A stretch of 64,000 nucleotides of DNA, taken from assembly GCA_038030265.1 (NCBI GenBank), contig CM075939.1, forward strand, positions 30,981,253 through 31,045,252, read 5' to 3'. Of the stretch, positions 42,986 through 55,955 are shown in pieces (positions within the stretch are counted from its first letter, which is position 1; each line of letters begins with the position of its first letter). This stretch comes from Corythucha ciliata (Eukaryota > Arthropoda > Insecta > Hemiptera > Tingidae). The notes beneath the pieces were generated by a model. The model was not told the origin of the DNA and did not search any database. It saw only the letters and a list, made by a program, of their open reading frames with translations. Both the position numbers and the translations under genes were made by a program.

Positions 42986-44319
42986 CAAAAATAATTATTG
43001 CAACTGGGTTATTTGGTACTTACTGTCGAGCTTCAGCTAGGGAAAATTGAAAGCTTCACAGTTGAGCACTCACACAAAAATATAAATATAAAGCTTTTTA
43101 GGTGAACTATCTCCTCACAAACGCACACATCAAACTTCACCCCAGGCCCAATCCAAGCCAAGAGAGCAAGAAGCAGTCAAACAGATGGCTGACTACTGAC
43201 TAGGACTACTCCTAGTGGTGGGGGTGAACAGGCAGACGCTTGGAAGGAGCGAGAAACCGTTCTGAGAATTGAAAGAAGGGATGGTAAGGCACGGCGCATG
43301 GAAACAAGGGTAGGATAGAGGGGTCACGTGACATTGTGACTCAAGGCCAAGCTCTCTTTCCGCACGAGCTGAAATAATTATACTCTAAAAAAAAGATTTT
43401 TTTTTTTTTTTGTCGTACCCTAAACTAAAGTGAAAGCAACGCGAGTCTGCAGGGTGTTTAATTACTGACTCAATAATTTCACTCTTAAAAAACAAAATGA
43501 GCTACAAATTGTACGATAATTATATCATATGTATAATGTATGTGTAATTAGGTACACACACATTTATATAGTTAGATTTGAATCACAGCATGACAGTATT
43601 AGTCCAAAGACATGATTCGGATGAATGCCCTCCCATTTGAATAACGTTTTTGGAAATTAATGAAAAAACATAAACCGTACAGCATTGAAAATTTATTGAA
43701 ATTTCAATAAAACAAAAATATTATCCTACAAACGGGGGACCAACGCTTAAGCAACATTATTAATCTAATATTGGCGTACAAATATTGAATCAACGCTTAA
43801 ACAACATTAGTTATATAATATTTATTCTTCATTGGTCAATCAATATGGCATAAATATTTTTTTGCATTGACAATATTTTTTCAATGGTCCAATATTGGAC
43901 AAACATTTAAAAAACATTTCCTGGTTTATTGGGCTACTATGAAAGTAGATCACCCGTTAAATTCAAAAATTATCGGGAACGGACACTAGATAAGAGTTGG
44001 GTTATATTACCTTTCCTGGTTACCCCAAATTTATTACAGTACTGAGTGATTTATTTATATTTACTTAATTTTAACGTTCTAAAAGTTGTTTTAGGTTTTA
44101 TGAGCTGAAATTCAGGTCTATTCTAAGCAATTGATCCACAGACGGTGATAGTTTCTTCCGGTTTTCAGTCACTGAGGCAGAACAGAATGTGCGTATTCCC
44201 CACATCGCTCGGCCAAGAAGTCTTGTTCCTATGTCACTTGGAAAATGAATTTTGACTTTAGAATCATCAAAACGTGTTTTTTTTATTGTATTATACACAA
44301 TTGGCGTTTATTCGACAGA

Positions 44320-44475
44320 TCCAAAAAGAACCAATTGCCGGTGAACTACGCGTTTGTTGGGTGCTACTCGAGGGCTGGAAAGGACCGTGAATCCTTCTTC
44401 AGATTCTTTTCCAAGCATCAGGGTGAGGTAATCTTCTTCAGCGCTATAAAAGGAGCACGTGACATTCTACGTTAA
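44320..44475 (+). pseudogene. weak THAP-like fragment in duplication A
   Basis: The frame reads NYAFVGCYSRAGKDRESFFR then FFSKHQGE, resembling the first part of a THAP finger (a C near VGC, then SFFRFP), but the first cysteine is alanine and the second Cys-His pair is missing. Identical in the second copy (49428-49583). Only a possibility. Confidence 0.25.
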
Positions 44476-45320
44476 GCATTTCCCAACGCTCGTTTCACAT
44501 ATACGCAGTTTCACGAGGCCCCCGCGTGAATGCCGCTTTCTCATCGAACCAAATAATATGTATCGCACATGTGTAAAGGTGTACGCGGTCACTAGGCGTC
44601 ATCCAAAACCACGCCGCTTGAAACCTCGGATACGTGAAACGAGCCTAACGCGCTAGTTAAAAGTTAAGCCAGTTCAAAATTGACGGGATGGCAACGTGAA
44701 AGGGTTTGAAATGAAACGATTGCTCTGGTCCGACTATAGTCACCCATTCGGGTGAACTGGCCTTTTTTCTTGAATAACAACGGAAAACTCACTCTTGTCA
44801 TCACAAAGCCCTTGTCTCCGGCATTCCGAACTCCCGAAGTACTAACTAAGCCACTTCTGCCGACGTGTTGCGGTTCAAGTGATTTCAAATCGCGAAATTC
44901 CTCTTGTATGAATGCACTCACCACGTCAACGAGGTAATTTACATTACCCAAGCTCGACATCGTCGGGAAATGACGGGCGTCTGTCGAATTGCCACTAATG
45001 AATCTTTGTACTAGAAAGAACATGCCCGATTTTTGTTGATGACAAGATGTCAAATGTTGAGCGATTGGATACTCACGCGCGAAAGACCGGCACCGTTTTA
45101 TTTTCATTTTCTTTAGATAGCGGCGGTCCTTTCTTCGAAAATCCCCCCCGCGTAGTCACTTAAGTTCCATTTTACGTAATTTTGATGCCTACAAAGCCAT
45201 CAAAACTGAGTTATTGAAGAAAAAAAAAACGATTTGCAGCAAGCTTCCAATGTAAAACTTACATGAACGGGGCAACCGGGAATCGATAAAATGCAATGCC
45301 AACTCGATCGTAACCTGCCG

Positions 45321-46839
45321 GCGAGTTCCGGACATCGGGGCTAACTTTTTTTATCGGGAACGGACACGAGATAAGAGTTGGGTTATATTACCTCCAAATT
45401 CTAACTTGGTGGGCCATTGACTGTGGTATCGTAATGGAAATGCATAGCCGGTATTGCTGTTTTGCTATTATTTTGCGTAAATTTTCGGTTTTTCTCATAT
45501 TTGGAGATCGGTGGGCATTCGCCGGAGTTAATAAATCGCTTTAAAAAAGTGTCGCTGAGTGCTTAAATTTTGAGAAATCGTGTAACTGTAACGCTACATC
45601 CTATTGGTTTTTAGGCCTTTAGAGTCGTAGATATTTCCATTATTTTCGAAAGTTCCTAGCAAATCGCTCTTTGTGGCCTCGGGTTAACTCTCTCAGCTGT
45701 GGCCTCGGGTTAACTCTCTCAGCGTAACTACTTATTAAAAATATCTCACGATTTTATTTATTTATTGATTGCTTCGAAGTTTTTTGTCAAAATCCCTCTA
45801 ACAAGGTAGCCTCCTTCCAACATATTTCCAATAATAAGCATGCAATGACTGCTGAATTCCTTGTACGAATCGTTACTCAAGGATCCGTTATGATTATGTC
45901 CGAAGCATACGAAGGCCATTCCAGTGAAAAAATTATCGCTGAAAATTGCAGCATCCTTGATCAACTAATTCCGACTTACTGCTGGGCGATCGTGGTTTTC
46001 ACATACACATGATCAGGTCAACCGTCACATGGCTGAAGTTTATGTACCTCCTTTCACCAAGGGGGTAAACCAATTAAACCCTATAGACGTCGAAAAGTGT
46101 CAAATTGCAGAAATCACATCATGCTAATTTACTTTACCGGTGACAACAATGAGATTGTTCATTATGACGGGTCCGATGGATTTTACGAACCCCGATTTGA
46201 AATTGGTGTAGGACTCCAAGGTTTTGTAGCTCTTGTGATGCTCCATCGTATAAGCACTCACACCGAAGACCAAATAATTGACGAAGTCCATGTTAAAGGA
46301 GGAAAGTGACGTTCATCCGAGGAGTAATCATCAATTCTTTGAACAAAAATTTGAAAATTGCAATCACCCCACGATCTCCGATCAAACTTGTAAAGGAACG
46401 TTAAGCCCTATTCAGGGGAAATAATCTGAAAGTTTCCTTTATCGAATTAGCCATCTTAAGCGTAGAGGCCTTTCAAGCACAGACCCCAATATCTATCAAA
46501 TAACTCTGCCTTAATTTTAAGCCTTAAGCTTCCATTATAAGGTCTTTGAATAAGGCCGGTCGCCCACTGGAAGCGTTTTCGAGCGGCGCTACAACGAGCG
46601 TACATCTCAAAGCCTTAAATTGAATTGACTGCAGTGGACGGTGTCACATCCAATTTGAGCCAATTTGTTTGAAAACGATTCCAGTGGAAGACAGATCCAA
46701 GGCCCCTGAATACGAACGAATAAGGGAAAAACTAATTCCATCAACAATAATTCAATAAATAAGGAGCTTACAATCTTACAAGTGGGTCGACACCAAGTGC
46801 AGTTATTTTGGCGTGGTAACGCTCTCGGAGACCATCGAC
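45321..46839. other. spacer between the two A copies
   Basis: 1.5 kb without a recognised gene. A 42-base segment (45352-45393, beginning TATCGGGAACGGACAC) repeats one inside copy A (43971-44013) with one change. A 26-bp direct repeat (TGTGGCCTCGGGTTAACTC...) lies at 45673-45721. The open frames at 45758-45964 (minus) and 46097-46309 (plus) show no known domain. Confidence 0.5.
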
Positions 46840-49800
46840 ACGGCTTTCAGCGCCATATTTGGTCCCTCAGCCGTTAGGGTAAACAAAATAACATGAATGA
46901 AAAAATTGTCATCGTAACAGCAAACAAACGCGGATCGCGGTCGAAATAAATAAAAATATCCTATTTGTCAATGAGATCAGGTGATAATTATAATCATATG
47001 AGGGACCAAGTATGGTGTCGATTTTCGTGTTGCAGTACTCGGGTTTTATAGTGCCTTACCCTAGGTGAGTTTTAGCCAGAACCGACTGCATTTTCGCGAT
47101 TGACAACGGTCTAAAGACTCATAAAACCACGTCTAGCTCAAAACCAAAGTCATATGGAAAACCAAGTCATTAATTTTTGTATTATTTGTATGTTAAAAAA
47201 ATGAAGCGGTCGTGGGTTGGGATTTTTGCTCCCGGTACGTTGCGCTGCTCCTCTGTAAACCAAAATCAATGAAAGAATTTATAATTTCATATCAATATTT
47301 AATCAACGTTTGTCATGTCCCATTTAATAAATGTTGTTTAAATGACACGAAACAATATTTATTGTAGATTGTACAAAATGTTTATAAAATTTTGTCTACT
47401 GTCATTTAATTAATGTTTCATAAATGGCTACTTCCAACGTTGAAACAATATTAGTTATGTTCATTTTTAAATAATGTACAAATGATCGGCAATAATAATT
47501 ATTAAATATGATGATCAAAAATATTGGTACCTACACCAATTTTTGATACGTTGCCTCAAACTGGGTACTCAAATTTCAAACAGGCAGCTTTTTCGAAATT
47601 TCGCTGCACAAACTCTGCAAAGTGCTTCTGTAAGGAACGCCAGATTAACAATTATTTTCCAATCGAAAAAGCAATACTCACAAAACAACGATTGAGGTTC
47701 CAAAAAGCACTGAAATTAAAAGGGAAAGAAACAATTCTGTCCAGTAACGTAGTTGCGGCAGCCCAAACCTACGAAGAAATGTCGTTTATATTACGGAAAG
47801 GCATTTCGAAAGGATTAAGCACAGTGCATTTTTGTCCTTACATCTTAAACTGCGAATTCAAATTGGCTGCACAACTCAGCGAAGTACTTCTGTAACGAAC
47901 ATTAGATTAACAAAAGCTTTCCAAATTGATTACAAAAAAGTAATACTCACGAAAAAAATGAGTGAAATTCTAAAAATCATTCGGAGGAAAGGGAAATAAA
48001 CAATTCCCTCCCGTGGCGTAGTAGCAGCAGCCCAAATAGCCTACGAAAGAAATGGCGTTTGAGTTATGGACATTTCTTTCGGAAGGATGAAGCACAGTGC
48101 ATTTTTGTACTTTTTCTTTCGTTCCGTTAATTGCTTATCGAAATACAAAAATAATTATTGCAACTGGGTTATTTGGTACTTACTGTCGAGCTTCAGCTAG
48201 GGAAAATTGAAAGCTTCACAGTTGAGCACTCACACAAAAATATAAATATAAAGCTTTTTAGGTGAACTATCTCCTCACAAACGCACACATCAAACTTCAC
48301 CCCAGGCCCAATCCATGCCAAGAGAGCAAGAAGCAGTCAAACAGATGGCTGACTACTGACTAGGACTACTCCTAGTGGTGGGGGTGAACAGGCAGACGCT
48401 TGGAAGGAGCGAGAAACCGTTCTGAGAATTGAAAGAAGGGATGGTAAGGCACGGCGCATGGAAACAAGGGTAGGATAGAGGGGTCACGTGACATTGTGAC
48501 TCAAGGCCAAGCTCTCTTTCCGCACGAGCTGAAATAATTATACTCTAAAAAAAAGATTTTTTTTTTTTTGTCGTACCCTAAACTAAAGTGAAAGCAACGC
48601 GAGTCTGCAGGGTGTTTAATTACTGACTCAATAATTTCACTCTTAAAAAACAAAATGAGCTACAAATTGTACGATAATTATATCATATGTATAATGTATG
48701 TGTAATTAGGTACACACACATTTTTATAGTTAGATTTGAATCACAGCATGACAGTATTAGTCCAAAGACATGATTCGGATGAATGCCCTCCCATTTGAAT
48801 AACGTTTTTGGAAATTAATGAAAAAATATAAACCGTACAGCATTGAAAATATATTGAAATTTCAATAAAACAAAAATATTATCCTACAAACGGGGGACCA
48901 ACGCTTAAGCAACATTAGTTATATAATATTTATTCTTCATTGGTCAATCAATATGGCATAAATATTTTTTTGCATTGACAATATTTTTTTAATGGTCCAA
49001 TATTGGACAAACATTTAAAAAACATTTCCTGGTTTATTGGGCTACTATGAAAGTAGATCACCCGTTAAATTCAAAAATTATCGGGAACGGACACTAGATA
49101 AGAGTTGGGTTATATTACCTTTCCTGGTTACCCCAAATTTATTACAGTACTGAGTGATTTATTTATATTTACTTAATTTTAACGTTCTAAAAGTTGTTTT
49201 AGGTTTTATGAGCTGAAATTCAGGTCTATTCTAAGCAATTGATCCACAGACGGTGATAGTTTCTTCCGGTTTTCAGTCACTGAGGCAGAACAGAATGTGC
49301 GTATTCCCCACATCGCTCGGCCAAGAAGTCTTGTTCCTATGTCACTTGGAAAATGAATTTTGACTTTAGAATCATCAAAACGTGTTTTTTTTATTGTATT
49401 ATACACAATTGGCGTTTATTCGACAGATCCAAAAAGAACCAATTGCCGGTGAACTACGCGTTTGTTGGGTGCTACTCGAGGGCTGGAAAGGACCGTGAAT
49501 CCTTCTTCAGATTCTTTTCCAAGCATCAGGGTGAGGTAATCTTCTTCAGCGCTATAAAAGGAGCACGTGACATTCTACGTTAAGCATTTCCCAACGCTCG
49601 TTTCACATATACGCAGTTTCACGAGGCTCCCGCGTGAATGCCGCTTTCTCATCGAACCAAATAATATGTATCGCACATGTGTAAAGGTGTACGCGGTCAC
49701 TAGGCGTCATCCAAAACCACGCCGCTTGAAACCTCGGATACGTGAAACGAGCCTAACGCGCTAGTTAAAAGTTAAGCCAGTTCAAAATTGACGGGATGGC

Positions 49801-50445
49801 AACGTGAAAGGGTTTGAAATGAAACGATTGCTCTGGTCCGACTATAGTCACCCATTCGGGTGAACTGGCCTTTTTTCTTGAATAACAACGGAAAACTCAC
49901 TCTTGTCATCACAAAGCCCTTGTCTCCGGCATTCCGAACTCCCGAAGTACTAACTAAGCCACTTCTGCCGACGTGTTGCGGTTCAAGTGATTTCAAATCG
50001 CGAAATTCCCCTTGTATGAATGCACTCACCACGTCAACGAGGTAATTTACATTACCCAAGCTCGACATCGTCGGGAAATGACGGGCGTCTGTCGAATTGC
50101 CACTAATGAATCTTTGTACTAGAAAGAACACTATGATTGAAATAAGTTGCCCGATTTTTGTTGATGACAAGATGTCAAATGTTGAGCGATTGGATACTCA
50201 CGCGCGAAATACCGGCACCGTTTTATTTTCATTTTCTTTAGATAGCGGCGGTCCTTTCTTCGAAAATCCCCCCCGCGTAGTCACTTAAGTTCCATTTTAC
50301 GTAATTTTGATGCCTACAAAGCCATCAAAACTGAGTTATTGAAGAAAAAAAAAACGATTTGCAGCAAGCTTCCAATGTAAAACTTACATGAACGGGGCAA
50401 CCGGGAATCGATAAAATGCAATGCCAACTCGATCGTAACCTGCCG
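46840..50445. repeat. segmental duplication A, copy 2 (3.6 kb)
   Basis: Same orientation and order as copy 1. Differences are small indels and rare substitutions: a loss of about 9 bases at 47275-47290, one base lost at about 47774 breaking the long frame, the missing 51-base repeat near 48910, and 18 inserted bases near 50131. After 50445 the sequence diverges completely from copy 1. Confidence 0.95.
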
Positions 50446-51424
50446 TGTCCTTTCCCAATACAAAAGCCAGGTGTTGAAAAAAACATACGTATCAAGATAG
50501 ATATCACGCTACAACTTCAAACCGAAAATAAATATAATACATTGTGTATTTGTCGGGGTTTCTCCTTTTCAGTGCTTTCATTTTATTCTTAACGGGAGCA
50601 AAAATCCCTACCCAAAATATTAATAAAATGTGTTCCTCGAGTCTGAGGACTTGGTCTTCCATATTATGACATCGCTCAAAACAAAGCATTGGAGAAAATT
50701 GTAAAAATCACCGGCCGCCTAGCCTCGTGAGTGTTTTTTAGTAAAAAAAAAAAAAACGATTATTTAAGGTTGGACGATACAAGAATTTTCAAACAACAAG
50801 TTCGACGATACTGCGTTTGAATGTAGGACGTAGAATCCGAAAATCAACTGCTGATTTTCGATCAGACGATCCGTTGAAACGGGGTATTCCAGTGTTTCAG
50901 GCGTTTTTGACCGCATTGACCCGGTTTCAGCGGCCGCTCAAAACTTTTTGCGGACAGTGGACACGCAAAATAATCGGAGCCCCTGAAGTCCAAAGATGAA
51001 AGAGGAGCCTCGATGAAGGTGGACCTCAATGGCCCACTATAGAGACCAGAATGTTGGCTGATGTCAACGACATTGTGAAACGCTGATTTTTGCTTTGGGC
51101 CGCTAACGCAATTAGAAATTGTCAGAGGCACTCATTAAACACGTCCGGCACAAATCGAAAAAATGGCACAACGTGCAAGAATCACCCACGCGATTATGAA
51201 CGATCGGATTTTCGATCAGACGAGCAGTTGAAGGGGTTATCCCTGTCATTTCAGCGTACTTGGCCGAATTGCTTTATCATGTTCTAAGGGGCCCGAATTT
51301 TCCCGCGAGCGAAGGTCACGGAATCGACATCACTGAAGTCCAAAGTCTCCAGAGTCCAGAGTCTCTCGAAGCACACGGACCTTGTCGCTAGGCTGCTTTG
51401 GTGTCGAGGAATCAGCCCAACTAA
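50446..51424. repeat. two diverged ~370-bp-spaced repeat units
   Basis: GATTTTCGATCAGACGA, then TTGAA, GGGG, a TTTCAGCGT-like word and CTGAAGTCCAAAG, occur at 50850-50996 and 51215-51340 in the same order. The first 400 bases of this stretch show nothing recognisable. Confidence 0.45.
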
Positions 51425-51439
51425 AGCCGGATACACACA

Positions 51440-53393
51440 CGCGGTACTTGCCAAGTAACGAGCAACACATTTTTGAAATTCTCAGCTGGTTGGTTTCTAG
51501 GCAATGGGGAACTTGCACATTTTTCAAAAGTTGGTGTTTCTTAAAGAGGGCTCTTCCACAAGCCTATTGCTCACATTAAACACTGAAATCAATCAATGAT
51601 GCTTTTTTAGGGAATTTTTAAAAATTATGAGTGGGGGTTCGATTACGTCAAAACTTTTTAATCGAAATGGATGATGGCGAGGAGGGGGTTAGACACGTTG
51701 ACTGCAAAGTCATATGGAAAACCAAGTCATTCAGCTCGTGGTGATAACGTGTAACCAATCTGGGGTTGGGATAATTGCTCACTACAGATAGCACCACTAT
51801 TACTATGAGCTATATCATTATCCATATGCGAACCGCTTTTTTGTTGTTTACAGTTGTCTGTTATCAATTTATCAAGTCGGAGAGTTAATTTTTTTTGTGA
51901 GGTGACGAAGTGAAATGTATTTTAATTAATTTTCTAATCCACGCAACTTGAAAATAATTTCACGTGACTTAAACTGTGGCCATATTCAGTGAGAAACGCT
52001 TTATATCCAGTTCAATATCTGCTACCGGCATTTCGTCACCACCTACTTCAACTTTTTTCTGGCAATTAATCGTCGTACTGAGGTGAGATGAGACTCAACA
52101 ATTATTTTGTCCACTGGGCTCAAAAGGCCTCACAAGTCTATATAATGCAGGGCGAACGTAATTGTGCTCTGTCCGATGACTCCATAATTCTTCATAACGG
52201 TTTGATGAAACATCAAACTACGAGACCACACGAAGTCTCGTAGCAATCGTTTTCTCTGCGCATGACGGAGTCGTTAGTAACATGAAAGGGTGGCGGGGTT
52301 AATTATATGTTCCGTTTTCTCTTTCTCTTCGCTTTCAGCCTTTCACACTGTATGGAGTGCAGCAGCTGTGCATGTCTGGTTTCCCGTTCTCCTCAGAAAC
52401 TTATTCCCCCTGATACTGCGTTCTTTAGTCGTCCCATACCATGATTGGATATGGATATTATGAAATATAAGGGCGCATATCTGGAATGAGTGGTGCAGAG
52501 GCCATGTAGCCCTCCTCAAGGAGAAGACGTCACATTCGCAAAAAGTCATCAAAACGCCTTTTCAAATCTCATCTCATGAATTTATACCGGTCATACTTCA
52601 CGAAGTTTTGGATAATTTTATCAAAGTACCTAATACGAGGCACGAGCGTGACTTATGCCTGCCTAAAACAGCCGGTTCCTAGCCCAACGAAAAAGACTGG
52701 GACAAATCGCATGACCCCACTGCCCCAGAAAATGTATAGAAGTGCAAGAAAACCGTAGCATGACAGCGACAACTGTGAGTCACACCGTAATAAGGTCCCA
52801 TAGGACCCTGATCGCATAATAAATATTTATCTCCAATTATAAGGATAAGTCTCTGGTAAATCGAATACGATTGTTCGAAGATTCTTCAGTTGTACTGAAA
52901 TCGTCGAACTTGAAGCTCCCAGGCACCTAACTCAAAGTGAACTGGGTAAGTAGATGCCAAGTCTAAACATGCCTTGATTGGCTGGCTAAGGCTTGCTTTT
53001 TCAGCTAGAATGAAGTGAAAATGCGATGCGTGATTGCGATGGATGACATTACTCGGCACATCGGCGGTTAATCCGATGTGTAAGAAAAACACTGAGCACT
53101 TGTGGTCAGATCCCCTTTTCTCTTTCACGACACACCCAACCTTCACTCATCCGACCTGTTTTGTGCATTCCGTGTATCTGGTTCTTTGGCGTTAGTGGAC
53201 CAAGGGTATCTAGTTTTTAATTTGCGACGTAGGAGGACACTTATTATGTTGCTATATTCGGTCATTTGGAATTATCGACCAGGTATGCACTCATATCGCT
53301 TGCTTTTTTAATTTACTTTGCTGTTGACCTTATGTGTTGTTCATCTATGCCAATCAGGTCTTTAAGAAGATTTCAAATTAGATCGAAAGCTTG
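51440..53393. other. left interior of the possible large element, no gene recognised
   Basis: Short frames only. AAAGTCATATGGAAAACCAA at 51704 also occurs in duplication A (41980, 47147), showing shared ancestry of a small piece. No domain seen. Confidence 0.4.
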
Positions 53394-53489
53394 ATCATAA
53401 TCAAGTGCCCGTTTATTTCTTTACAGCAACTCGGTACGTCACCGTTCCGCTGGTCGATAGAAAAGTCACCTATCAACAGTGAGAAGTGT

Positions 53490-53777
53490 ATAATAATAAT
53501 AATAATAATTATTATTATTATTTATTAGCACGTTCCAACAATTGTTGTATAGCTTCGTCACAGGATTATTAAATCAATAAGTAAAGACTGCCTAATCGAA
53601 CTCGGACGTGAACGCGTTTTGCGCGTTGACCATTCAAACGTTCTTCAGCCACTTCTTGAACGTTCGCACTTCCAGAAGCATCGCTCTTGTCGGCAGCTTG
53701 TTGTGCAATTTTACCTGGCTGTGGTTTATGAGTCCAGGCCACGCTATCCGCAAGCCAATGTGGCCGGTTTCCGCCAT
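53490..53777 (-). pseudogene. non-LTR retrotransposon 3' end fragment (copy 1)
   Basis: The minus-strand frame 53777-53634 ends in VKLHNKLPTRAMLLEVRTFK then KWLKNV, like the last residues of jockey/CR1-type ORF2 proteins (NKLP ... FK..LK..L). A short 3' region and an (AAT/ATT)n tract at 53490-53525 follow, the usual tail. Repeated at 57146-57425. Confidence 0.45.
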
Positions 53778-54599
53778 GACCCTACTGAGTAGCTGCAAGC
53801 CCCCTTTAATTTGTCCGAAAATGGGATTTTTGATTTTTTAAACGATTGTGCCGATTTCACCCACCGGGAGGGCCGTGAGGCCTGAAGAGGCCTGTTCGGA
53901 TCGAGGCTCTGCCTCACGGGCGGGCTCCCAGGCTGTCTGGTGAATAAAAGTGTCAGGTTGTGCTTATAGATTATGTTTTATTCTCTCTTATTTTATGCGG
54001 ACAGTATTGTTCTGATCAATTTTACTAGACTTTTTTCCACTAGTGCAGCTCGCAAATCCCACTCTAAACCCTTCTAAAGCCAAACACTACTGGTAGAGCC
54101 TTTTTTGTATTTATTTTCCTGTATCTATTTTGGATGTATGATCAAGATCAGCGGTCGTCAACCGGAGATTCGTAGTTTTCCAATTGACAGCTTCAGAACG
54201 AATGAGATTGACTTTACAATTTTTCTTTTTTCAACGAATTGAGGCAATAAATATTTGAAACTGGAAGAATTATATTAATTAGGTTTATGATGATTTCATC
54301 GATTTTATTATTATTACAGTATTTCAGTCGCAAAATCATTTCGGCATTGTAGGCAGGATGAGCTGAGGGGTCCGTCGACCGTGGACTTGTGTTGATTGGG
54401 TCCATTGGGTCTGTGAGTTTGAAAAGGCCACCGATGGTCCAGATACTATGCTAACGTTCAGCCGTCGCTTCCGTGTGATTCTTAAGTGTAAAGAGGCGGC
54501 CACACTCTTTACTTCATGGGACAATATAGATATACGATTCAAGGGATTCTGGGTCAATTAATTATTATTTTAGGCCAGTCAAAAAGAACACTAAAAATA

Positions 54600-55645
54600 G
54601 CTAAAATAACAATTAAGCGGCTAGTTGTGATTTTTAGTTTGTTGTTAGAACCAGTACCAGTAGTGTATATCCAAGTTTGCAGCATCGAAAAACCGCGGAA
54701 TATTAGCACTCTTCTCGTTTTTCTTTTATTATCTTTCCTAAACTACGCTTTCTTCGACAATACACGTGAACTACGTTTTTCAAGTAGGTATATTAAATAC
54801 GCTACAATTTGAAACGTGATCCAGCTCTGTAGGTCAGACGTTAGCCAAGATGCAGCTCTTCAAAATTGGTAATTTGTTTTCACAAAAAGAGTTCCCAAGT
54901 CTAAATATATGGAATTGATTTAACATTTATAAATATATGGAAGCAACAAGTTGGAAATTTCTAACGCTCTCTCCAAAACCTTGTGCGGAACTGTGAGCCC
55001 TCGAATGTGTAATAGAAAATTTCTCAGAGGTTGGTTTCACTCAAAACAATATCACTTTTTTGGTTGCAAAAAATACCAATTCTTAACGGCTGTATCTTAA
55101 ACATGTCTTTTTTTTTTTTTTAAATAAGTATATTGAATTTGCTTTAATTTGAGACCTGGCCCAGATCTGTAGATTAGATAGTAGCCAAGATACAGCGCTT
55201 CAAAATTGGTAATTTGTTTTGCCAAAATGATGGAATTTTTGGCTTTGTTTTGTGTGAAACTTACCACTGAGCAATGTTCTATCACAAATTGAAAGCTAAC
55301 AGCGCCAAATGAAGTTTTAGAGGGAGATTTTCAACTTTTTATCTCTTTAAAAAACAATAAATTATTAATTTTGAAGAGCTGTATCTTGGCTACTATATCT
55401 GCCCCACAGAGCTGGGCTATGTCGCAAATTGTAGCGAATTTAATATACTTGAAAATTGTAGTTCGCGTTTATTAACGAAGAATGCATAGTTTAGGAGATA
55501 TAGTAAAAGCACTGGAAAAAGTGCAAATATTCCGCGGTTTTTCGAGTGCTATGAAAGTAGCACAGGTCTTTCGAAGCTGCAAACTTGGATTTAGACTACT
55601 GGTATTGGTCCTAACAACATATTAAAAAATCAGAACCAGCCGTTT
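54600..55645. mobile_element. inverted-arm element in duplication B (copy 1)
   Basis: 54600-54870 and 55368-55645 are inverted relative to each other (shared words CTAGTTG/AACCAG, CCAAGTTTGCAGC, AAAAACCGCGGAATATT, TTGAAGAGCTG). A third, direct copy of the AATTTGAGACCTGGCC... CAAAATTGGTAATTTG part lies at 55130-55215. No coding capacity. Confidence 0.55.
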
Positions 55646-55727
55646 AATTGCGATTTTATTGTTCTTGTTGCACATCCCATTTTCAATTTTATCTAGTTGT
55701 ACTCAAAGAGATTATATGTAGAATCAA

Positions 55728-55955
55728 CAAGCGCGTACACGGCTTAGCCGAATGCATATTTATTCTCCTTCACTTTTCGCCTTCTACTCATCCCTTTAAG
55801 CGAAACCCGAACAGAACAGATCCTGAAGAGTTTAGGTGGCGTTTGTCCGAAGAGGTTTGTTTGCTCGGTAAAAAAAAACTCCAGGAATTTCGCTAGAGGG
55901 ATGAGTATTAGTAGTGAAGGAGTAGATGTTTTCAGCTAAGCCGTGTACGCGTTTG
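55728..55955. mobile_element. 228-bp MITE (copy 1)
   Basis: CAAGCGCGTACACGGCTTAG is mirrored by CTAAGCCGTGTACGCGTTTG; inverted repeats run about 75 bp through CTACTCATCCCT. The second copy is at 60844-61071. Confidence 0.7.

Larger units (their letters stand above)
41672..45320. repeat. segmental duplication A, copy 1 (3.65 kb)
   Basis: Collinear and almost identical with 46840-50445. It starts inside a MITE and ends at CGTAACCTGCCG. It contains AT-rich AACAATATT-type stretches (42085-42370, 43680-43930), a 280-bp tandem dimer, a poly-T tract and a weak THAP-like frame. Copy 1 carries 51 extra bases near 43755-43805 (an extra local repeat) but lacks 18 bases present near 50131. Confidence 0.95.

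Noticed and set aside
44664..45107. 147-codon minus-strand frame in duplication A
   Set aside because: No known domain; its N-terminal part differs in the second copy because of an 18-base indel. Left as unassigned sequence of the duplication.
53490..53530. AAT/ATT tract as a possible CRISPR or regulatory repeat
   Set aside because: Simple trinucleotide repeat forming the tail of a retrotransposon fragment; no spacers.
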